Of a stretch of 64,000 bases of DNA, positions 47,392-55,569 are shown in pieces; position 1 is the stretch's first letter; each line of letters opens with the position of its first letter. The position numbers and the translations under genes were made by a program. Origin of the DNA: a virus. The stretch covers positions 1 to 64,000 of the IMG/VR virus record IMGVR_UViG_3300032285_002814; one strand, written 5' to 3'. A model generated the notes under the pieces. That model was not told the origin of the DNA. It made no database searches and worked only from the letters and a program-made list of their open reading frames with translations.

Positions 47392-48132
47392 ATGAAAACA
47401 GTTGTAATAGGCGACATACACGGCAGATCAGTATGGAAACTGATATACGAATTAGAGAAGCCTAATAAAATCATATTCATTGGTGATTACTTCGATTCGT
47501 TCGATATCAAAGGGGTAGATCAGCTGAGTAATTTCCAAGACATAATCAAATTCAAAGAGAGCGGAGTGTGTGAAGTAATTCTACTCATAGGCAATCACGA
47601 CTACCACTATTTCCCAGAAATCGGAGATACTGGTACGAGTGGATACCAACACTTGTTTGCTCCATCAATACAATACGTTGTAGATCAAAATAGAAAGCAT
47701 TTACAGATGGCGTATCAAATAGATGATATGTTATTCACTCATGCTGGAGTAAGTAGTAAATTTATGGACAATGTATTTAGCGATGAGTTTGGTTGGAAGG
47801 TAGAGAACATAGCGATCGATCTAAACGAAATGTTTAAATACAAACCAAAAGAATTTGAATTTGGTATGAATACTAGAGTTGGTTATATAGATCCTTACGG
47901 AGACAACGAAGATCAATCACCTATATGGATCAGACCTAAATCTCTAATGAGATCCAACAAAGACACACTACGTAAGAAAGTTATTCAAATAGTAGGTCAC
48001 ACAGAACAGACTCAGATAGATAAAAAAGGCGGAGCCACAGGAGGCAGATACTATTTCATAGATACGCTTGGAACCAGTGGAGAGTACATGATTATAGAAA
48101 ATAATGAAATAAAATTCTCAACAATAAAATAA
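47392..48132 (+). CDS. Metallophosphatase, PP1/PP2A-type calcineurin-like
   Basis: A 246-residue phosphoesterase with the complete two-metal motif series: GDIHGR (8-13), GDYFDSFD (about 31-38), IGNHDYH (about 65-71), FTHAGV and VGHTEQT. This order is that of calcineurin-like Ser/Thr protein phosphatases such as lambda PP, and of related nucleotide phosphatases. Phage lambda-type enzymes dephosphorylate host proteins or nucleotides. The substrate is unknown. Confidence 0.9.
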   Translation: MKTVVIGDIHGRSVWKLIYELEKPNKIIFIGDYFDSFDIKGVDQLSNFQDIIKFKESGVCEVILLIGNHDYHYFPEIGDTGTSGYQHLFAPSIQYVVDQNRKHLQMAYQIDDMLFTHAGVSSKFMDNVFSDEFGWKVENIAIDLNEMFKYKPKEFEFGMNTRVGYIDPYGDNEDQSPIWIRPKSLMRSNKDTLRKKVIQIVGHTEQTQIDKKGGATGGRYYFIDTLGTSGEYMIIENNEIKFSTIK

Positions 48133-48139
48133 GCAAGTT

Positions 48140-48481
48140 ATGTTAAAAGGACACTTACATCAATTGCCGAAAAGTAAAAAATGGGTTGTGAGGTACGACA
48201 GAACTCCTCAAATTATAACCGAATTACCAGTGCATCCAAAAGATGCCGAGCTTTTAATCAAAGCAGATCACTTAACGCAAGTATACTTTCAAGTAGAAAC
48301 TATTGCGATAGGTGAATCAGAATTCGATGTTAGAGATTGTGATGTCGCAGTAATCAATTACAAATCAGATCTCTATTCTTTAATAGAAGCTGCAGTAATA
48401 AACTACACTATAGGCGAACAGCAAACAGCTGGCGAATTAACAAGAGAAATAATGGAATTGATAGAACAATATAAAAAATAA
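48140..48481 (+). CDS. Small phage protein, W-x-V-x-Y / LPxHP family
   Basis: A 113-residue protein beginning MLKGHLHQLPKSKKWVVRYDR with ITELPVHPKDAELL. The same order (a strand KGxIxK..W.V.Y followed by LPLHPDDVKQI) recurs in the gene at 63728, so the two are related members of a phage family without known function. The C-terminal third adds a coiled coil. Confidence 0.55.
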   Translation: MLKGHLHQLPKSKKWVVRYDRTPQIITELPVHPKDAELLIKADHLTQVYFQVETIAIGESEFDVRDCDVAVINYKSDLYSLIEAAVINYTIGEQQTAGELTREIMELIEQYKK

Positions 48482-48485
48482 AACT

Positions 48486-48629
48486 ATGTGGAAAATATAT
48501 CTATTGGAATTTGTAATAACACTATTAATATCTATTGCTTGGGTAATGGGTATAGATAAGATGACGAGCGAGCATCCTAAATACAAAGGCGAAGACTTTC
48601 TAAACGAAGATCAAAATGAAACAAGGTAA
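48486..48629 (+). CDS. Small single-pass membrane protein
   Basis: A 47-residue open frame with one hydrophobic helix (IYLLEFVITLLISIAWVMGI) and an acidic tail (KGEDFLNEDQNE). Follows the preceding gene by four bases and overlaps the next start. Function unknown. Confidence 0.45.
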   Translation: MWKIYLLEFVITLLISIAWVMGIDKMTSEHPKYKGEDFLNEDQNETR

Positions 48630-48747
48630 AAAGAAACAAGACAAACAGGTTATTCACGTGGTGAAGAGAGAACCAGGAAAACCTCACAAATATCACAGAT
48701 CAAGACTCAAACTAAATAAAGACGGTTCTATAACTATTTACGAATAG
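48616..48747 (+). CDS. Small basic protein
   Basis: A 43-residue very basic open frame (MKQGKKKQDKQVIHVVKREP, then KPHKYHRSRLKLNKDG). It overlaps the previous gene by 14 bases. Small basic proteins often bind nucleic acid; no motif is seen. Confidence 0.4.
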   Translation: MKQGKKKQDKQVIHVVKREPGKPHKYHRSRLKLNKDGSITIYE

Positions 48748-48767
48748 TTCAAATATTTATTTATATC

Positions 48768-49802
48768 ATGATAAAATTAACAGACTTAGTAAAAGAAATA
48801 TCTTTCGGACACGGACACGCATCTTCAAACAATGCTGAAGACATATCTTCTGATGCTATGTATATGAATCAAATCGATTCTGCAATTTCAAGGGGCGGAG
48901 ACTATGATGAGTTACAAATTCCTGTGACAGATAAGAAATTCCAAAAAGCCATAGCTAAAAAGTTTAAAGTAATAGGAGAATCTAACGGATATAGATTGAT
49001 GACAACTAAAAAAGATGCATACGGAGATATTAAATATTACTTAATTAATCCTAATGCTAAAGTAACTGGTGAATATTTTGTTGGTATAATAAAAACGGAA
49101 TTAAATGAAGGAGAATTCTATAATTTAAAAAAAGGATTCGGAGTACAAGTAGAAGCAGTACATTGGTCTAATATAGCTTTAGAATTAAGAGGAACGGGCA
49201 TGGGAAAAATGATGTATACTATGGTTTATAATTATGTCAAAAGTCAAGGAAGAGCATTAGGAAGCGATAGTATGTTATTCGAAGGATCTGCTGGAATGTG
49301 GATGACATACATGCCATCGATTGCTAAATATTTCGGTATCATAGTTAATGATCTAATGTTGCCTATAACACCAGAAGAATTAAACAAAAAGAATAAACCA
49401 GCTTTCGAATTATACGGAGTGGATGGATTCGTTGCAATGGAAACTCCTCCTCCTATGGTAAGAAAGATTGCATATAACGTTAAAGGTCTGTCTTTTATAA
49501 AAGGCGAATATGGAGTTGTTAAAATGGAAGGCAAAGTAAACGATAGATTAGACGTAACTAAATTCTCTAAGGATATGTTTGGATCTAGAACGAGAGTTCC
49601 CAAATCAGAATTTGCAAGATTTGTGGATTATGTAAATAACTTTAGTACAATAAAAGCTTTATTAAACTCTCCAATAGATTATAGTATAAGAGATACTATC
49701 GGTACTAAAAAAACCAAGTATAAAACTATACTATTTGCATTCGAAGACGCAGTACTCGTAGTGAAGCAATTGCCTAACGGACTATCAGTAACTCCTCTCT
49801 AA
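48768..49802 (+). CDS. GNAT-domain protein with N-terminal MIKLTDLV tag
   Basis: A 344-residue protein. The central RGTGMGKMMY (from residue 141) is the acetyl-CoA-binding motif A of GNAT acetyltransferases, preceded by the IALEL strand, and ending in a SDSMLFEGSAGMW segment. The first 10 residues, MIKLTDLVKE, closely match the first 10 of the DHH protein at 56938 (MIKLKDLLVE), although the proteins are otherwise unrelated. That suggests a shared targeting signal, for example packaging into the head. An AAATATTTATTTATATC box just upstream of the ATG matches the candidate late promoter. Confidence 0.65.
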   Translation: MIKLTDLVKEISFGHGHASSNNAEDISSDAMYMNQIDSAISRGGDYDELQIPVTDKKFQKAIAKKFKVIGESNGYRLMTTKKDAYGDIKYYLINPNAKVTGEYFVGIIKTELNEGEFYNLKKGFGVQVEAVHWSNIALELRGTGMGKMMYTMVYNYVKSQGRALGSDSMLFEGSAGMWMTYMPSIAKYFGIIVNDLMLPITPEELNKKNKPAFELYGVDGFVAMETPPPMVRKIAYNVKGLSFIKGEYGVVKMEGKVNDRLDVTKFSKDMFGSRTRVPKSEFARFVDYVNNFSTIKALLNSPIDYSIRDTIGTKKTKYKTILFAFEDAVLVVKQLPNGLSVTPL

Positions 49803-49867
49803 CCAATAAGTTAATCTTTATACTGTTAACAATAATTAATAGATTTATAGAATAAAATAATACAGTT

Positions 49868-50038
49868 ATGATAGATCAAAAGAAGTATATTATCAAGAGG
49901 CCCAAATCAGATCCTCGCCATGACAAGACTATCCATCAGAGCGAAATAGAAAAAGCTTTGTGGACACTAGGAGTTAATTACTACAGACTCACTAAAGAGG
50001 AAGAAGAAATCATTTTAAAACTAGCAAAAAAATATTAA
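49868..50038 (+). CDS. Small basic protein
   Basis: A 56-residue protein (MIDQKKYIIKRPKSDPRHDK, then KALWTLGVNYYRLTKEEEEIILKLAKKY), unrecognised. Start abutted by ACAGTT. Three bases separate it from the thioredoxin-like gene. An AATCTTTATACTG box lies in the gap before it. Confidence 0.45.
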   Translation: MIDQKKYIIKRPKSDPRHDKTIHQSEIEKALWTLGVNYYRLTKEEEEIILKLAKKY

Positions 50039-50041
50039 ACC

Positions 50042-50287
50042 ATGCACAAAGTAATGTACTTTTCCACGCCTACGTGTGCTCCTTGCAGAACTCTAAAGCC
50101 AATAGTACAAGATGTGGCCAGAGAGGTCGGAGCTGAAATAGAATACGTTGACGCACAGCAATCTCCACTAACTGAATCATTCAGAGTGACTGCAGTGCCA
50201 ACGCTTATAGTATTTAAGAACGGTCTACCAGCTAAGAGACACACAGGAATGGCAACCAAACAAGAAATCAAATCACTATTCATTTAA
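50042..50287 (+). CDS. Thioredoxin/glutaredoxin-like protein
   Basis: An 81-residue minimal thioredoxin fold: YFSTPTCAPCRTLKP with the redox C-x-x-C (Cys12, Cys15) and TAVPTLIVFKNG with the cis-proline loop. It resembles glutaredoxin-size phage thioredoxins that reduce ribonucleotide reductase; no NrdA/B is in the window. The host reductase would have to recharge it. Confidence 0.88.
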   Translation: MHKVMYFSTPTCAPCRTLKPIVQDVAREVGAEIEYVDAQQSPLTESFRVTAVPTLIVFKNGLPAKRHTGMATKQEIKSLFI

Positions 50288-50301
50288 ATAAAACCAAAGT
50301 T

Positions 50302-50469
50302 ATGAAGTGCATACAAGCAATAAGAGAAAGCAAATACGCAAAGATCGGAGACATCAAAAGAGTTTCTGATACGGAAGCAAACGAGAAAGTAGACACCAAA
50401 TATTGGAAGTTCATTTCCAAGTCTGAATGGAAATCGTCTACAAAACAATCAACAGCAGAAACCAAGTAA
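50302..50469 (+). CDS. Small basic protein
   Basis: A 55-residue open frame (MKCIQAIRESKYAKIGDIKR, then WKFISKSEWKSSTK), start abutted by AAAGTT. Its layout (K-x-G-D-I-x-R-V...E-A, then Y-x-x-I-S-K-x-x-W-K) is a recurrent small phage protein, unassigned. Confidence 0.5.
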   Translation: MKCIQAIRESKYAKIGDIKRVSDTEANEKVDTKYWKFISKSEWKSSTKQSTAETK

Positions 50470-50471
50470 TC

Positions 50472-50630
50472 ATGTCAGTAACAGATTTAGTCGAAAGAAT
50501 AGAGAAGGCTTTCGAAGACAGGCCGAAGGGCCAAAAGAGAAAAGAACTCGCTGAATGGAAGTTATCTGTAAATCTTCTCATAGAAGAAGTAAACAAGTTA
50601 TCGAAAATTAAAATGTACAAACCGCAATGA
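50472..50630 (+). CDS. Small helical protein
   Basis: A 52-residue protein (MSVTDLVERIEKAFEDRPKG...) two bases after the previous stop. Longer in-frame starts exist upstream but overlap the preceding gene. Unrecognised. Its stop overlaps the next start. Confidence 0.45.
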   Translation: MSVTDLVERIEKAFEDRPKGQKRKELAEWKLSVNLLIEEVNKLSKIKMYKPQ

Positions 50631-50992
50631 CATATTCAAATTACATGGAATATTTCTTAGATTTAAAGAATACGTTCCAGTCAGATTATCGAGGTCCTGA
50701 ACAAATGAAAGAAATGGATAAAGACTTCGAAAAAGTTTTCTTATCTAACTTGCTCGATAAAGTAAAACAAGCATGGGAAGATAATGAATCTATGAAAAGA
50801 GACACCCATCTTTTACTAGAAAGCGAATTAGAGATAGTTTGGAAAGCGAGCCAAAAAGAAATAGTAGACAATACACTAAATAAATTATCAGATTTAGGAT
50901 ATATTAATACAGGAGTTAGCGAGAACGGAGATATAGTTTATTCTATCTCTGAAGACGGTATGCAATATTTAGATCACCTGAAGGAATTATAA
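50627..50992 (+). CDS. Phage protein of unknown function, winged-helix-like C terminus
   Basis: A 121-residue, acidic and mostly helical protein. The C-terminal part (IVDNTLNKLSDLGYINTGVSENGDIVYSISEDGMQYLD) reads like the helix-wing portion of a winged helix (helix, LGYI, two short strands). It could bind DNA; no family is certain. Confidence 0.45.
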   Translation: MTYSNYMEYFLDLKNTFQSDYRGPEQMKEMDKDFEKVFLSNLLDKVKQAWEDNESMKRDTHLLLESELEIVWKASQKEIVDNTLNKLSDLGYINTGVSENGDIVYSISEDGMQYLDHLKEL

Positions 50993-51019
50993 TATAAACA
51001 TATTTATAATAAAATTTAC
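50993..51019 (+). promoter_or_regulatory. ATATTTATA promoter-like box before the LamG genes
   Basis: CATATTTATAATAAAATTTAC fills the short gap before the first LamG gene; ATATTTATA is the candidate late promoter box. Confidence 0.4.
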
Positions 51020-51970
51020 ATGCCACAAGATTTTCTAATAGGTAAACAGAGTTTGTTAAAAGTAGAGAGCAACAGAAGCTATGTTAAAGAAAATAAAACT
51101 CAGTTGTCTGTAGATGTTGATATTCTTAAAAATAAAAATTACAATAGATTCGACGTTTCTAAAGATCCTTTATCGGTATTTTTAAATAACCCTCCGAATA
51201 TGAATTTTGATTATTCGTATCCGTTCGATCCCCAATATCCTATAGTTACAGAGGGATTGAGTTTATATTTAGACGCATCATATCCATCATCTTACGCAGG
51301 CAGCGGAGCAAATTGGTACGATATAAGTGGTAACGGAAACAATTTTACGCTATATAACTCTCCTACGTATCAAACAACTAAATTAACGTTTAATATAAAC
51401 GGAGCAAATCAATACGCGCAGTGCAACAATACTAGTTCTGGCAATTACGGATCGAGCAGTTTCACAATGGAGTATTTTTTTAATTTAGCTACAGCTCCAA
51501 ATACAAACAATTCGGTTAGTACGCTTTTCATCAAAAGAGATCAATCAATAGGCATAGCATCAGCAGGACATCCAGGTTGGACTTTCAATCCTGGAGGAAA
51601 TGGATATAGCGGATTTGTTTCTTGGATGGATTCTAACGGCGTTCCTAATACTACGACATACAGAATAGATTATAATACTACACTAATACCAGAAAACTCC
51701 AATCTACACATAGTACATACTGTGCAAAGAAACGGATTACAAGTTACAGGTAGCTGGTATAAAAACTCTACGATTCAAAGTACAATAAAATACAATTTGA
51801 CCGGAGACGGTATGCTCAATAGTTCTACCGCAGCTCAGATAATGAGATCTCCGTATTTAGAGCATTATAGAAGCGGTAGTGTTTATTTAGTTCGTTCATA
51901 TAATAGATCTTTGTCTCAATCAGAAATAACTCAAAACTATAATGCTACTATAGGAAGGTTAGGATTGTAA
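51020..51970 (+). CDS. LamG/concanavalin-like virion protein
   Basis: A 316-residue protein. The N terminus MPQDFLIGKQSLL and the following segment ending SVFLNNPPN are shared in outline with the next gene. From residue 85 a LamG-type lectin fold begins: GLSLYLDASYPSSY, WYDISGNGNNFTL, FTMEYFFNL, then SGSVYLVRSYNRSLSQSEITQNYNA, the usual ending of this domain. LamG proteins in phages are tail or head decoration proteins binding glycans. The long Ser/Asn/Gly-rich body fits a virion surface role. Confidence 0.75.
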   Translation: MPQDFLIGKQSLLKVESNRSYVKENKTQLSVDVDILKNKNYNRFDVSKDPLSVFLNNPPNMNFDYSYPFDPQYPIVTEGLSLYLDASYPSSYAGSGANWYDISGNGNNFTLYNSPTYQTTKLTFNINGANQYAQCNNTSSGNYGSSSFTMEYFFNLATAPNTNNSVSTLFIKRDQSIGIASAGHPGWTFNPGGNGYSGFVSWMDSNGVPNTTTYRIDYNTTLIPENSNLHIVHTVQRNGLQVTGSWYKNSTIQSTIKYNLTGDGMLNSSTAAQIMRSPYLEHYRSGSVYLVRSYNRSLSQSEITQNYNATIGRLGL

Positions 51971-51981
51971 ATAATAATAAT

Positions 51982-52914
51982 ATGCCCTACGATTTTTTAA
52001 TAGGAAACAAAAGCAATTACTCGGAAGATCCATCAAAAAGGAAACAAACTTATCGAGAAAGTCTAAGGACTAAATTGACAATGGATCCCAAAGCCATGTT
52101 TTTAAATCAACCAGCAGTATCAACAGGAGACATTCCCGTTTATGATCATCCAACACCTATAATAAGTTTAGACGCGAATGTTAATTATAGAGTTACTGAT
52201 TTACCAATCTCTATACAGAGACATGATAGTGTTGCAAACCTAGTCACTACAGACGGATGGAGAAATAAAGTAGATATCCAAAACCCAAATTTATATGATA
52301 ATGGAAACGGAGCTTTTATAGATATTGGGTCATATACTCTAAGTTCAGATGGTGGAGGAAGTGTATATTTAGATGCTAGCACGGGACAAGATATTTATTT
52401 TGGAGATAGCGTCGATGAAGGGTTTTTAGATTTCTCAGAAGATCTTTCTCTACTTATGTGGATAAAACCAAGTTCAATTTCTTCTCCTTTAGGTTTATTC
52501 ACAAATAATTCATCTCCAGGTGCATTAAGCCCAGGAATAAGACTTTTTATAAATACATATCCAAATACAGGAGACAGAAAATTAATTTTAGAAATGGCCA
52601 ATCAATCAGGCAATATAGGTGCTGGGTTTGCATCAAATACTGGAGCAATAACTTTTAATCAATGGCAACAAGTAGTTTTAACACTGAGTAAATCAAAAGC
52701 AGTAGCAAAAGGATATGTAAACGACCAATTAGTAGTTAGTAACACAAATCTAGCAACAACTGATTGGAATTATCCTAGTTTAACTCATATTGGATCTCTA
52801 GTAGGATATTCTTATAATGGATATATAGGACTAGTTAAAATATTTACTACAGAACTATCAGAATATAATATAAAAGTAGAGTTTAATACTAATAAAAGTA
52901 GATTCGGAATATAA
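51982..52914 (+). CDS. LamG/concanavalin-like virion protein, paralogue
   Basis: A 310-residue protein starting MPYDFLIGNKSNY, and like its neighbour it has a MFLNQP segment about 70 residues in, before the lectin domain (LLMWIKPSS, ITFNQWQQVVLTLSKSKAVAKGYVNDQLV, GYIGLVKIFTTELSEYNIKVEFN). The shared start and different lectin halves suggest an adapter that docks variable glycan-binding domains on the virion. A weak terminator follows. Confidence 0.75.
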   Translation: MPYDFLIGNKSNYSEDPSKRKQTYRESLRTKLTMDPKAMFLNQPAVSTGDIPVYDHPTPIISLDANVNYRVTDLPISIQRHDSVANLVTTDGWRNKVDIQNPNLYDNGNGAFIDIGSYTLSSDGGGSVYLDASTGQDIYFGDSVDEGFLDFSEDLSLLMWIKPSSISSPLGLFTNNSSPGALSPGIRLFINTYPNTGDRKLILEMANQSGNIGAGFASNTGAITFNQWQQVVLTLSKSKAVAKGYVNDQLVVSNTNLATTDWNYPSLTHIGSLVGYSYNGYIGLVKIFTTELSEYNIKVEFNTNKSRFGI

Positions 52915-52925
52915 ACACAAAAGAT

Positions 52926-52961
52926 ATTCTTTTCTAATTCAAATAAAAGAATTATTTTTAT
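52926..52961 (+). terminator. Probable terminator after the LamG genes
   Basis: ATTCTTTT pairs with AAAAGAAT around an 11-base loop, followed by a T-rich run. The stem is AT-only, so it is weaker than the other terminators here. Confidence 0.5.
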
Positions 52962-52980
52962 CTAAACAAAACAATCAGTT

Positions 52981-53235
52981 ATGGCAGACTTCTCAAAACA
53001 ATGGTGCGAGCTCAACGATCCTGAAATGCCGCACGACTTCGATATTGATATCGTAGCAAGTACACTAGATCCACACTATTACAAATCCTATATATGCGAA
53101 GGCTTCGGTTTCACCGCAATCGGAAAGGATTCTGAAGGCAGAATTACGCTTTATTTTCCTAGTGAAAATAGAGAAAGTGGAGAGTGGAAAGATTACAAAA
53201 CATTTATAAAACAACAAGAAGATGAGACGAGATAA
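52981..53235 (+). CDS. Small phage protein of unknown function
   Basis: An 84-residue protein (MADFSKQWCELNDPEMPHDFDIDIVASTLD) with a strand-rich C-terminal half (FGFTAIGKDSEGRITLYFP). Small proteins with the start FSKxWCxxNDPEMPxDFDI are recurrent in large phages; function unknown. It overlaps the next gene. Confidence 0.55.
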   Translation: MADFSKQWCELNDPEMPHDFDIDIVASTLDPHYYKSYICEGFGFTAIGKDSEGRITLYFPSENRESGEWKDYKTFIKQQEDETR

Positions 53236-53494
53236 TAAAATAATAGTTGAGACACTTATAAATAAGATGTTTGAAATATCAGGGAATAGTATTACATTTA
53301 AAGATATTAAAGACAGAAAGGACGATTGGTATTCGGAATATACTATGACCGAAGACGAGTGTGCAAGGTGGATGATATGGGGTACAGAGTATTTGAGAAC
53401 AACACTCAAGATAAACAAGAGAATGGCAGAAAGAGAAATGTCTATGTTTAATTTGAGTTACGGATTGAAGATAGTAGAGACACAAGATCAATAA
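53222..53494 (+). CDS. Small phage protein of unknown function
   Basis: A 90-residue protein (IIVETLINKMFEISGNSITFKDIKDRKDDWYSEYTMTEDECARWMIWG), with basic helical C terminus. It is coupled to the preceding gene by a 14-base overlap. Unassigned. Confidence 0.5.
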   Translation: MRRDNKIIVETLINKMFEISGNSITFKDIKDRKDDWYSEYTMTEDECARWMIWGTEYLRTTLKINKRMAEREMSMFNLSYGLKIVETQDQ

Positions 53495-53508
53495 TAAAAA
53501 TAAAAGTT

Positions 53509-54402
53509 ATGGGAAAAATAGGTTATGCATGTATAAACATGACTCTAGGTAAAACAGCTACCACAAACAGAGGCATGACAATGAAAACGTTCAAAGCAAA
53601 AGGACTTCCTTACGTATCGGAATTGGCACTCAAGAACGCTCAAGACGTTATCAAGATCCTTAAGTGGAACGAAGCACACAATATTAAAATGTTTAGATTG
53701 TCCTCAGCTCTCATACCATGGGGCAACTCTATAAACATAGACGAATTACCTGATATTATAGCAATCACTGCCGCTCTTAAAGAAGCAGGAGATTACGCAG
53801 CACAACACGGACACAGGATAACTACCCATCCCGGTCCATACACAGTTATTGCATCTCCTAATCACACAGTAGTAGAAAATGCTATAAAAGATTTAGAAAT
53901 GCACGCTAAAGTATTTGATCTCATGGGTCTAAGCAAGACTCCGTACAACAAGATCAACATACACGTTAACACAACTGCAGGAGGTAAACAAGCCGCTATG
54001 AAAAGATTCTGCGATGCATATTGGTTCCTATCAGAATCAGTTAGAAGCAGATTGGTAGTAGAGAACGATGATAAGCCTAAGCAATACACAGTAGAAGATC
54101 TGATGTACGTACACAAGCTTATAGGCATTCCAGTTACTTTCGATTACTTTCACCACTCGTTGAATCCAGGTAATCAGACAGAAGAAGAAGCTCTAAAGTT
54201 GGCGGCTACTACTTGGCCTGAAGGTATCACTCAAGCAGTACACTATAGCGAAAGCAAAAGAACACACGAGAACAATCCTAAAGAAAATGCTAGAGCGCAC
54301 AGCGATTATATAAATGCATTGCCTAATATTTATGATCTGGATATAGACATAATGACGGAATGTAAAATGAAAGAGTTAGCTATATTACCGTTAATAAAAT
54401 AA
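53509..54402 (+). CDS. UV damage endonuclease (UvsE/UVDE-like)
   Basis: A 297-residue TIM-barrel nuclease. GKIGYACINMTLG at the start, FRLSSALIPWGNS (about 64-76), HRITTHPGPYTVI, INIHVNTTAGGK, LVVENDD and FDYFHHSLNPG form the metal-binding set of UVDE enzymes, which nick 5' of UV photoproducts and other lesions. Length is typical. It would repair UV damage in phage DNA during infection, suggesting life in sunlit water. Start carries the AAAATAAAAGTT leader. Confidence 0.9.
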   Translation: MGKIGYACINMTLGKTATTNRGMTMKTFKAKGLPYVSELALKNAQDVIKILKWNEAHNIKMFRLSSALIPWGNSINIDELPDIIAITAALKEAGDYAAQHGHRITTHPGPYTVIASPNHTVVENAIKDLEMHAKVFDLMGLSKTPYNKINIHVNTTAGGKQAAMKRFCDAYWFLSESVRSRLVVENDDKPKQYTVEDLMYVHKLIGIPVTFDYFHHSLNPGNQTEEEALKLAATTWPEGITQAVHYSESKRTHENNPKENARAHSDYINALPNIYDLDIDIMTECKMKELAILPLIK

Positions 54403-54405
54403 TTT

Positions 54406-54537
54406 ATGAGAATCAAACTTAAAGAACATTCACGTTGCGCAAATTGGTGGCTAATAGTAGCATCTATATCAGCAACAGTAGGAACAATATTGTTATTCGC
54501 ATCTATAATTAATCATTTAATCAAAACAATAATATAA
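54406..54537 (+). CDS. Small single-pass membrane protein
   Basis: A 43-residue open frame: a basic start (MRIKLKEHSRCANWW) and one long hydrophobic helix (LIVASISATVGTILLFASII). Short gaps on both sides. Function unknown. Confidence 0.45.
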   Translation: MRIKLKEHSRCANWWLIVASISATVGTILLFASIINHLIKTII

Positions 54538-54543
54538 AAAACA

Positions 54544-54804
54544 ATGGCAAAGTCGCAAACAACATTACTAACCATCAACGTAAGTACAAACGTTCAGTTT
54601 ACTCCTGAAATGTTATTTCAATTACAGCAAACAGTATCATCAAAATTCGATGTAACTGCAGTAGTAGTTCCCAATCCATCTATATCTAAACTAGTAGAAG
54701 TTACATCTGATACAGCAGATCAAGACACTATCAATAATATTGAAGTTGACAGTACTACTATGTTAATCCAATTAATAGAAGTCGCTGCACAAGCAAATCA
54801 ATAA
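54544..54804 (+). CDS. Small phage protein of unknown function
   Basis: An 86-residue protein (TTLLTINVSTNVQFTPEMLFQLQQTVSSKFDVTAVVVPNPSISK), strand-helix-strand in style, acidic tail. Unrecognised. Confidence 0.45.
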   Translation: MAKSQTTLLTINVSTNVQFTPEMLFQLQQTVSSKFDVTAVVVPNPSISKLVEVTSDTADQDTINNIEVDSTTMLIQLIEVAAQANQ

Positions 54805-54824
54805 AAAAATAATCCTAATCAGTT

Positions 54825-55094
54825 ATGAAAAGAACAGAAAGAACGGACTACCATTGGGATATCCAATACATGGACATAGATCCAGATTCAGGAGATGCTT
54901 CAGATCCCAAAACTGTAGCGACTACGAAGTGGCCTACATACGCTAACGTAATACTAGATGCGTTCATCAAACAAGACGAAAACCCTAACAGACACTACTT
55001 CATAGTCAAGTGCGTGAACCACGCCATAAAAGAGGCGTACATAAAAGGACACGAAGACAGAGAAAAAGATATATTCAATTTAGGACAATTTTAA
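54825..55094 (+). CDS. Small phage protein of unknown function
   Basis: An 89-residue hydrophilic protein (DYHWDIQYMDIDPDSGDASDPKTV, then FIVKCVNHAIKEAYIKGHEDREK). The C terminus with an A-Y-x-x-G-x-E-D-x-x-K pattern recurs in small phage proteins; unassigned. Start abutted by TCAGTT. Confidence 0.45.
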   Translation: MKRTERTDYHWDIQYMDIDPDSGDASDPKTVATTKWPTYANVILDAFIKQDENPNRHYFIVKCVNHAIKEAYIKGHEDREKDIFNLGQF

Positions 55095-55103
55095 ATAGAA
55101 GTT

Positions 55104-55568
55104 ATGAATTTTGGAACAAATGGATGCATGTATAACTGTGGTGACAGCTGTACAGGAGAGTGTATAGAACCCACGACGTATAACGAACAACAAGATTATC
55201 CAGAACTAGAAGGCACAAATGAACTGTGCAAAGATATTATTGCGACGCGCGCGAACGAAAGTGTCCCGGCCCCAGACGAACTCCAAGAGGAGTTGCGCCG
55301 TGTCCGAAGTGCAAAGAACAGCCACGTCAAGTCACAGAAGTGGGAGATAGCCGCACTCTACAGAGAGATAGAGAAGTTGTTGCAAGCGGAAGAGCCTACC
55401 TGTTCCAACTGTCAAATGCTGTTAAGCGCCATCGGAGTGGGACAGGGGTTGATCTGCGACTTGAATAAGTGTCGCATACCGCACAGCAAGCACAGTTGCC
55501 AATACCACTTCAAGACTGTGACGCAAAGCGCAGAGCTTGCAAGTTTTGATAAAACATTAAACGTATAA
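55104..55568 (+). CDS. Cys-rich protein with UVR-like helix pair
   Basis: A 154-residue protein. The N terminus is cysteine-rich (CMYNCGDSCTGEC), followed by ELQEELRRVRSAKNSHVKSQKWEIAALYREIEKLL, which has the AlaAla-x-Arg-Glu helical-hairpin pattern of UvrB/UvrC motifs, and a further zinc-type cluster (TCSNCQML ... CDLNKC ... HSCQYH). GC content rises markedly inside this gene relative to those upstream. Function unknown; protein-protein contact through the UVR-like part is likely. Confidence 0.55.
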   Translation: MNFGTNGCMYNCGDSCTGECIEPTTYNEQQDYPELEGTNELCKDIIATRANESVPAPDELQEELRRVRSAKNSHVKSQKWEIAALYREIEKLLQAEEPTCSNCQMLLSAIGVGQGLICDLNKCRIPHSKHSCQYHFKTVTQSAELASFDKTLNV

Positions 55569-55569
55569 T

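Noticed and set aside
55226-55468. Plus-strand frame of 80 codons inside the Cys-rich gene
   Set aside because: It lies wholly inside the gene at 55104 in another frame, is extremely Arg/Pro-rich and has no leader.
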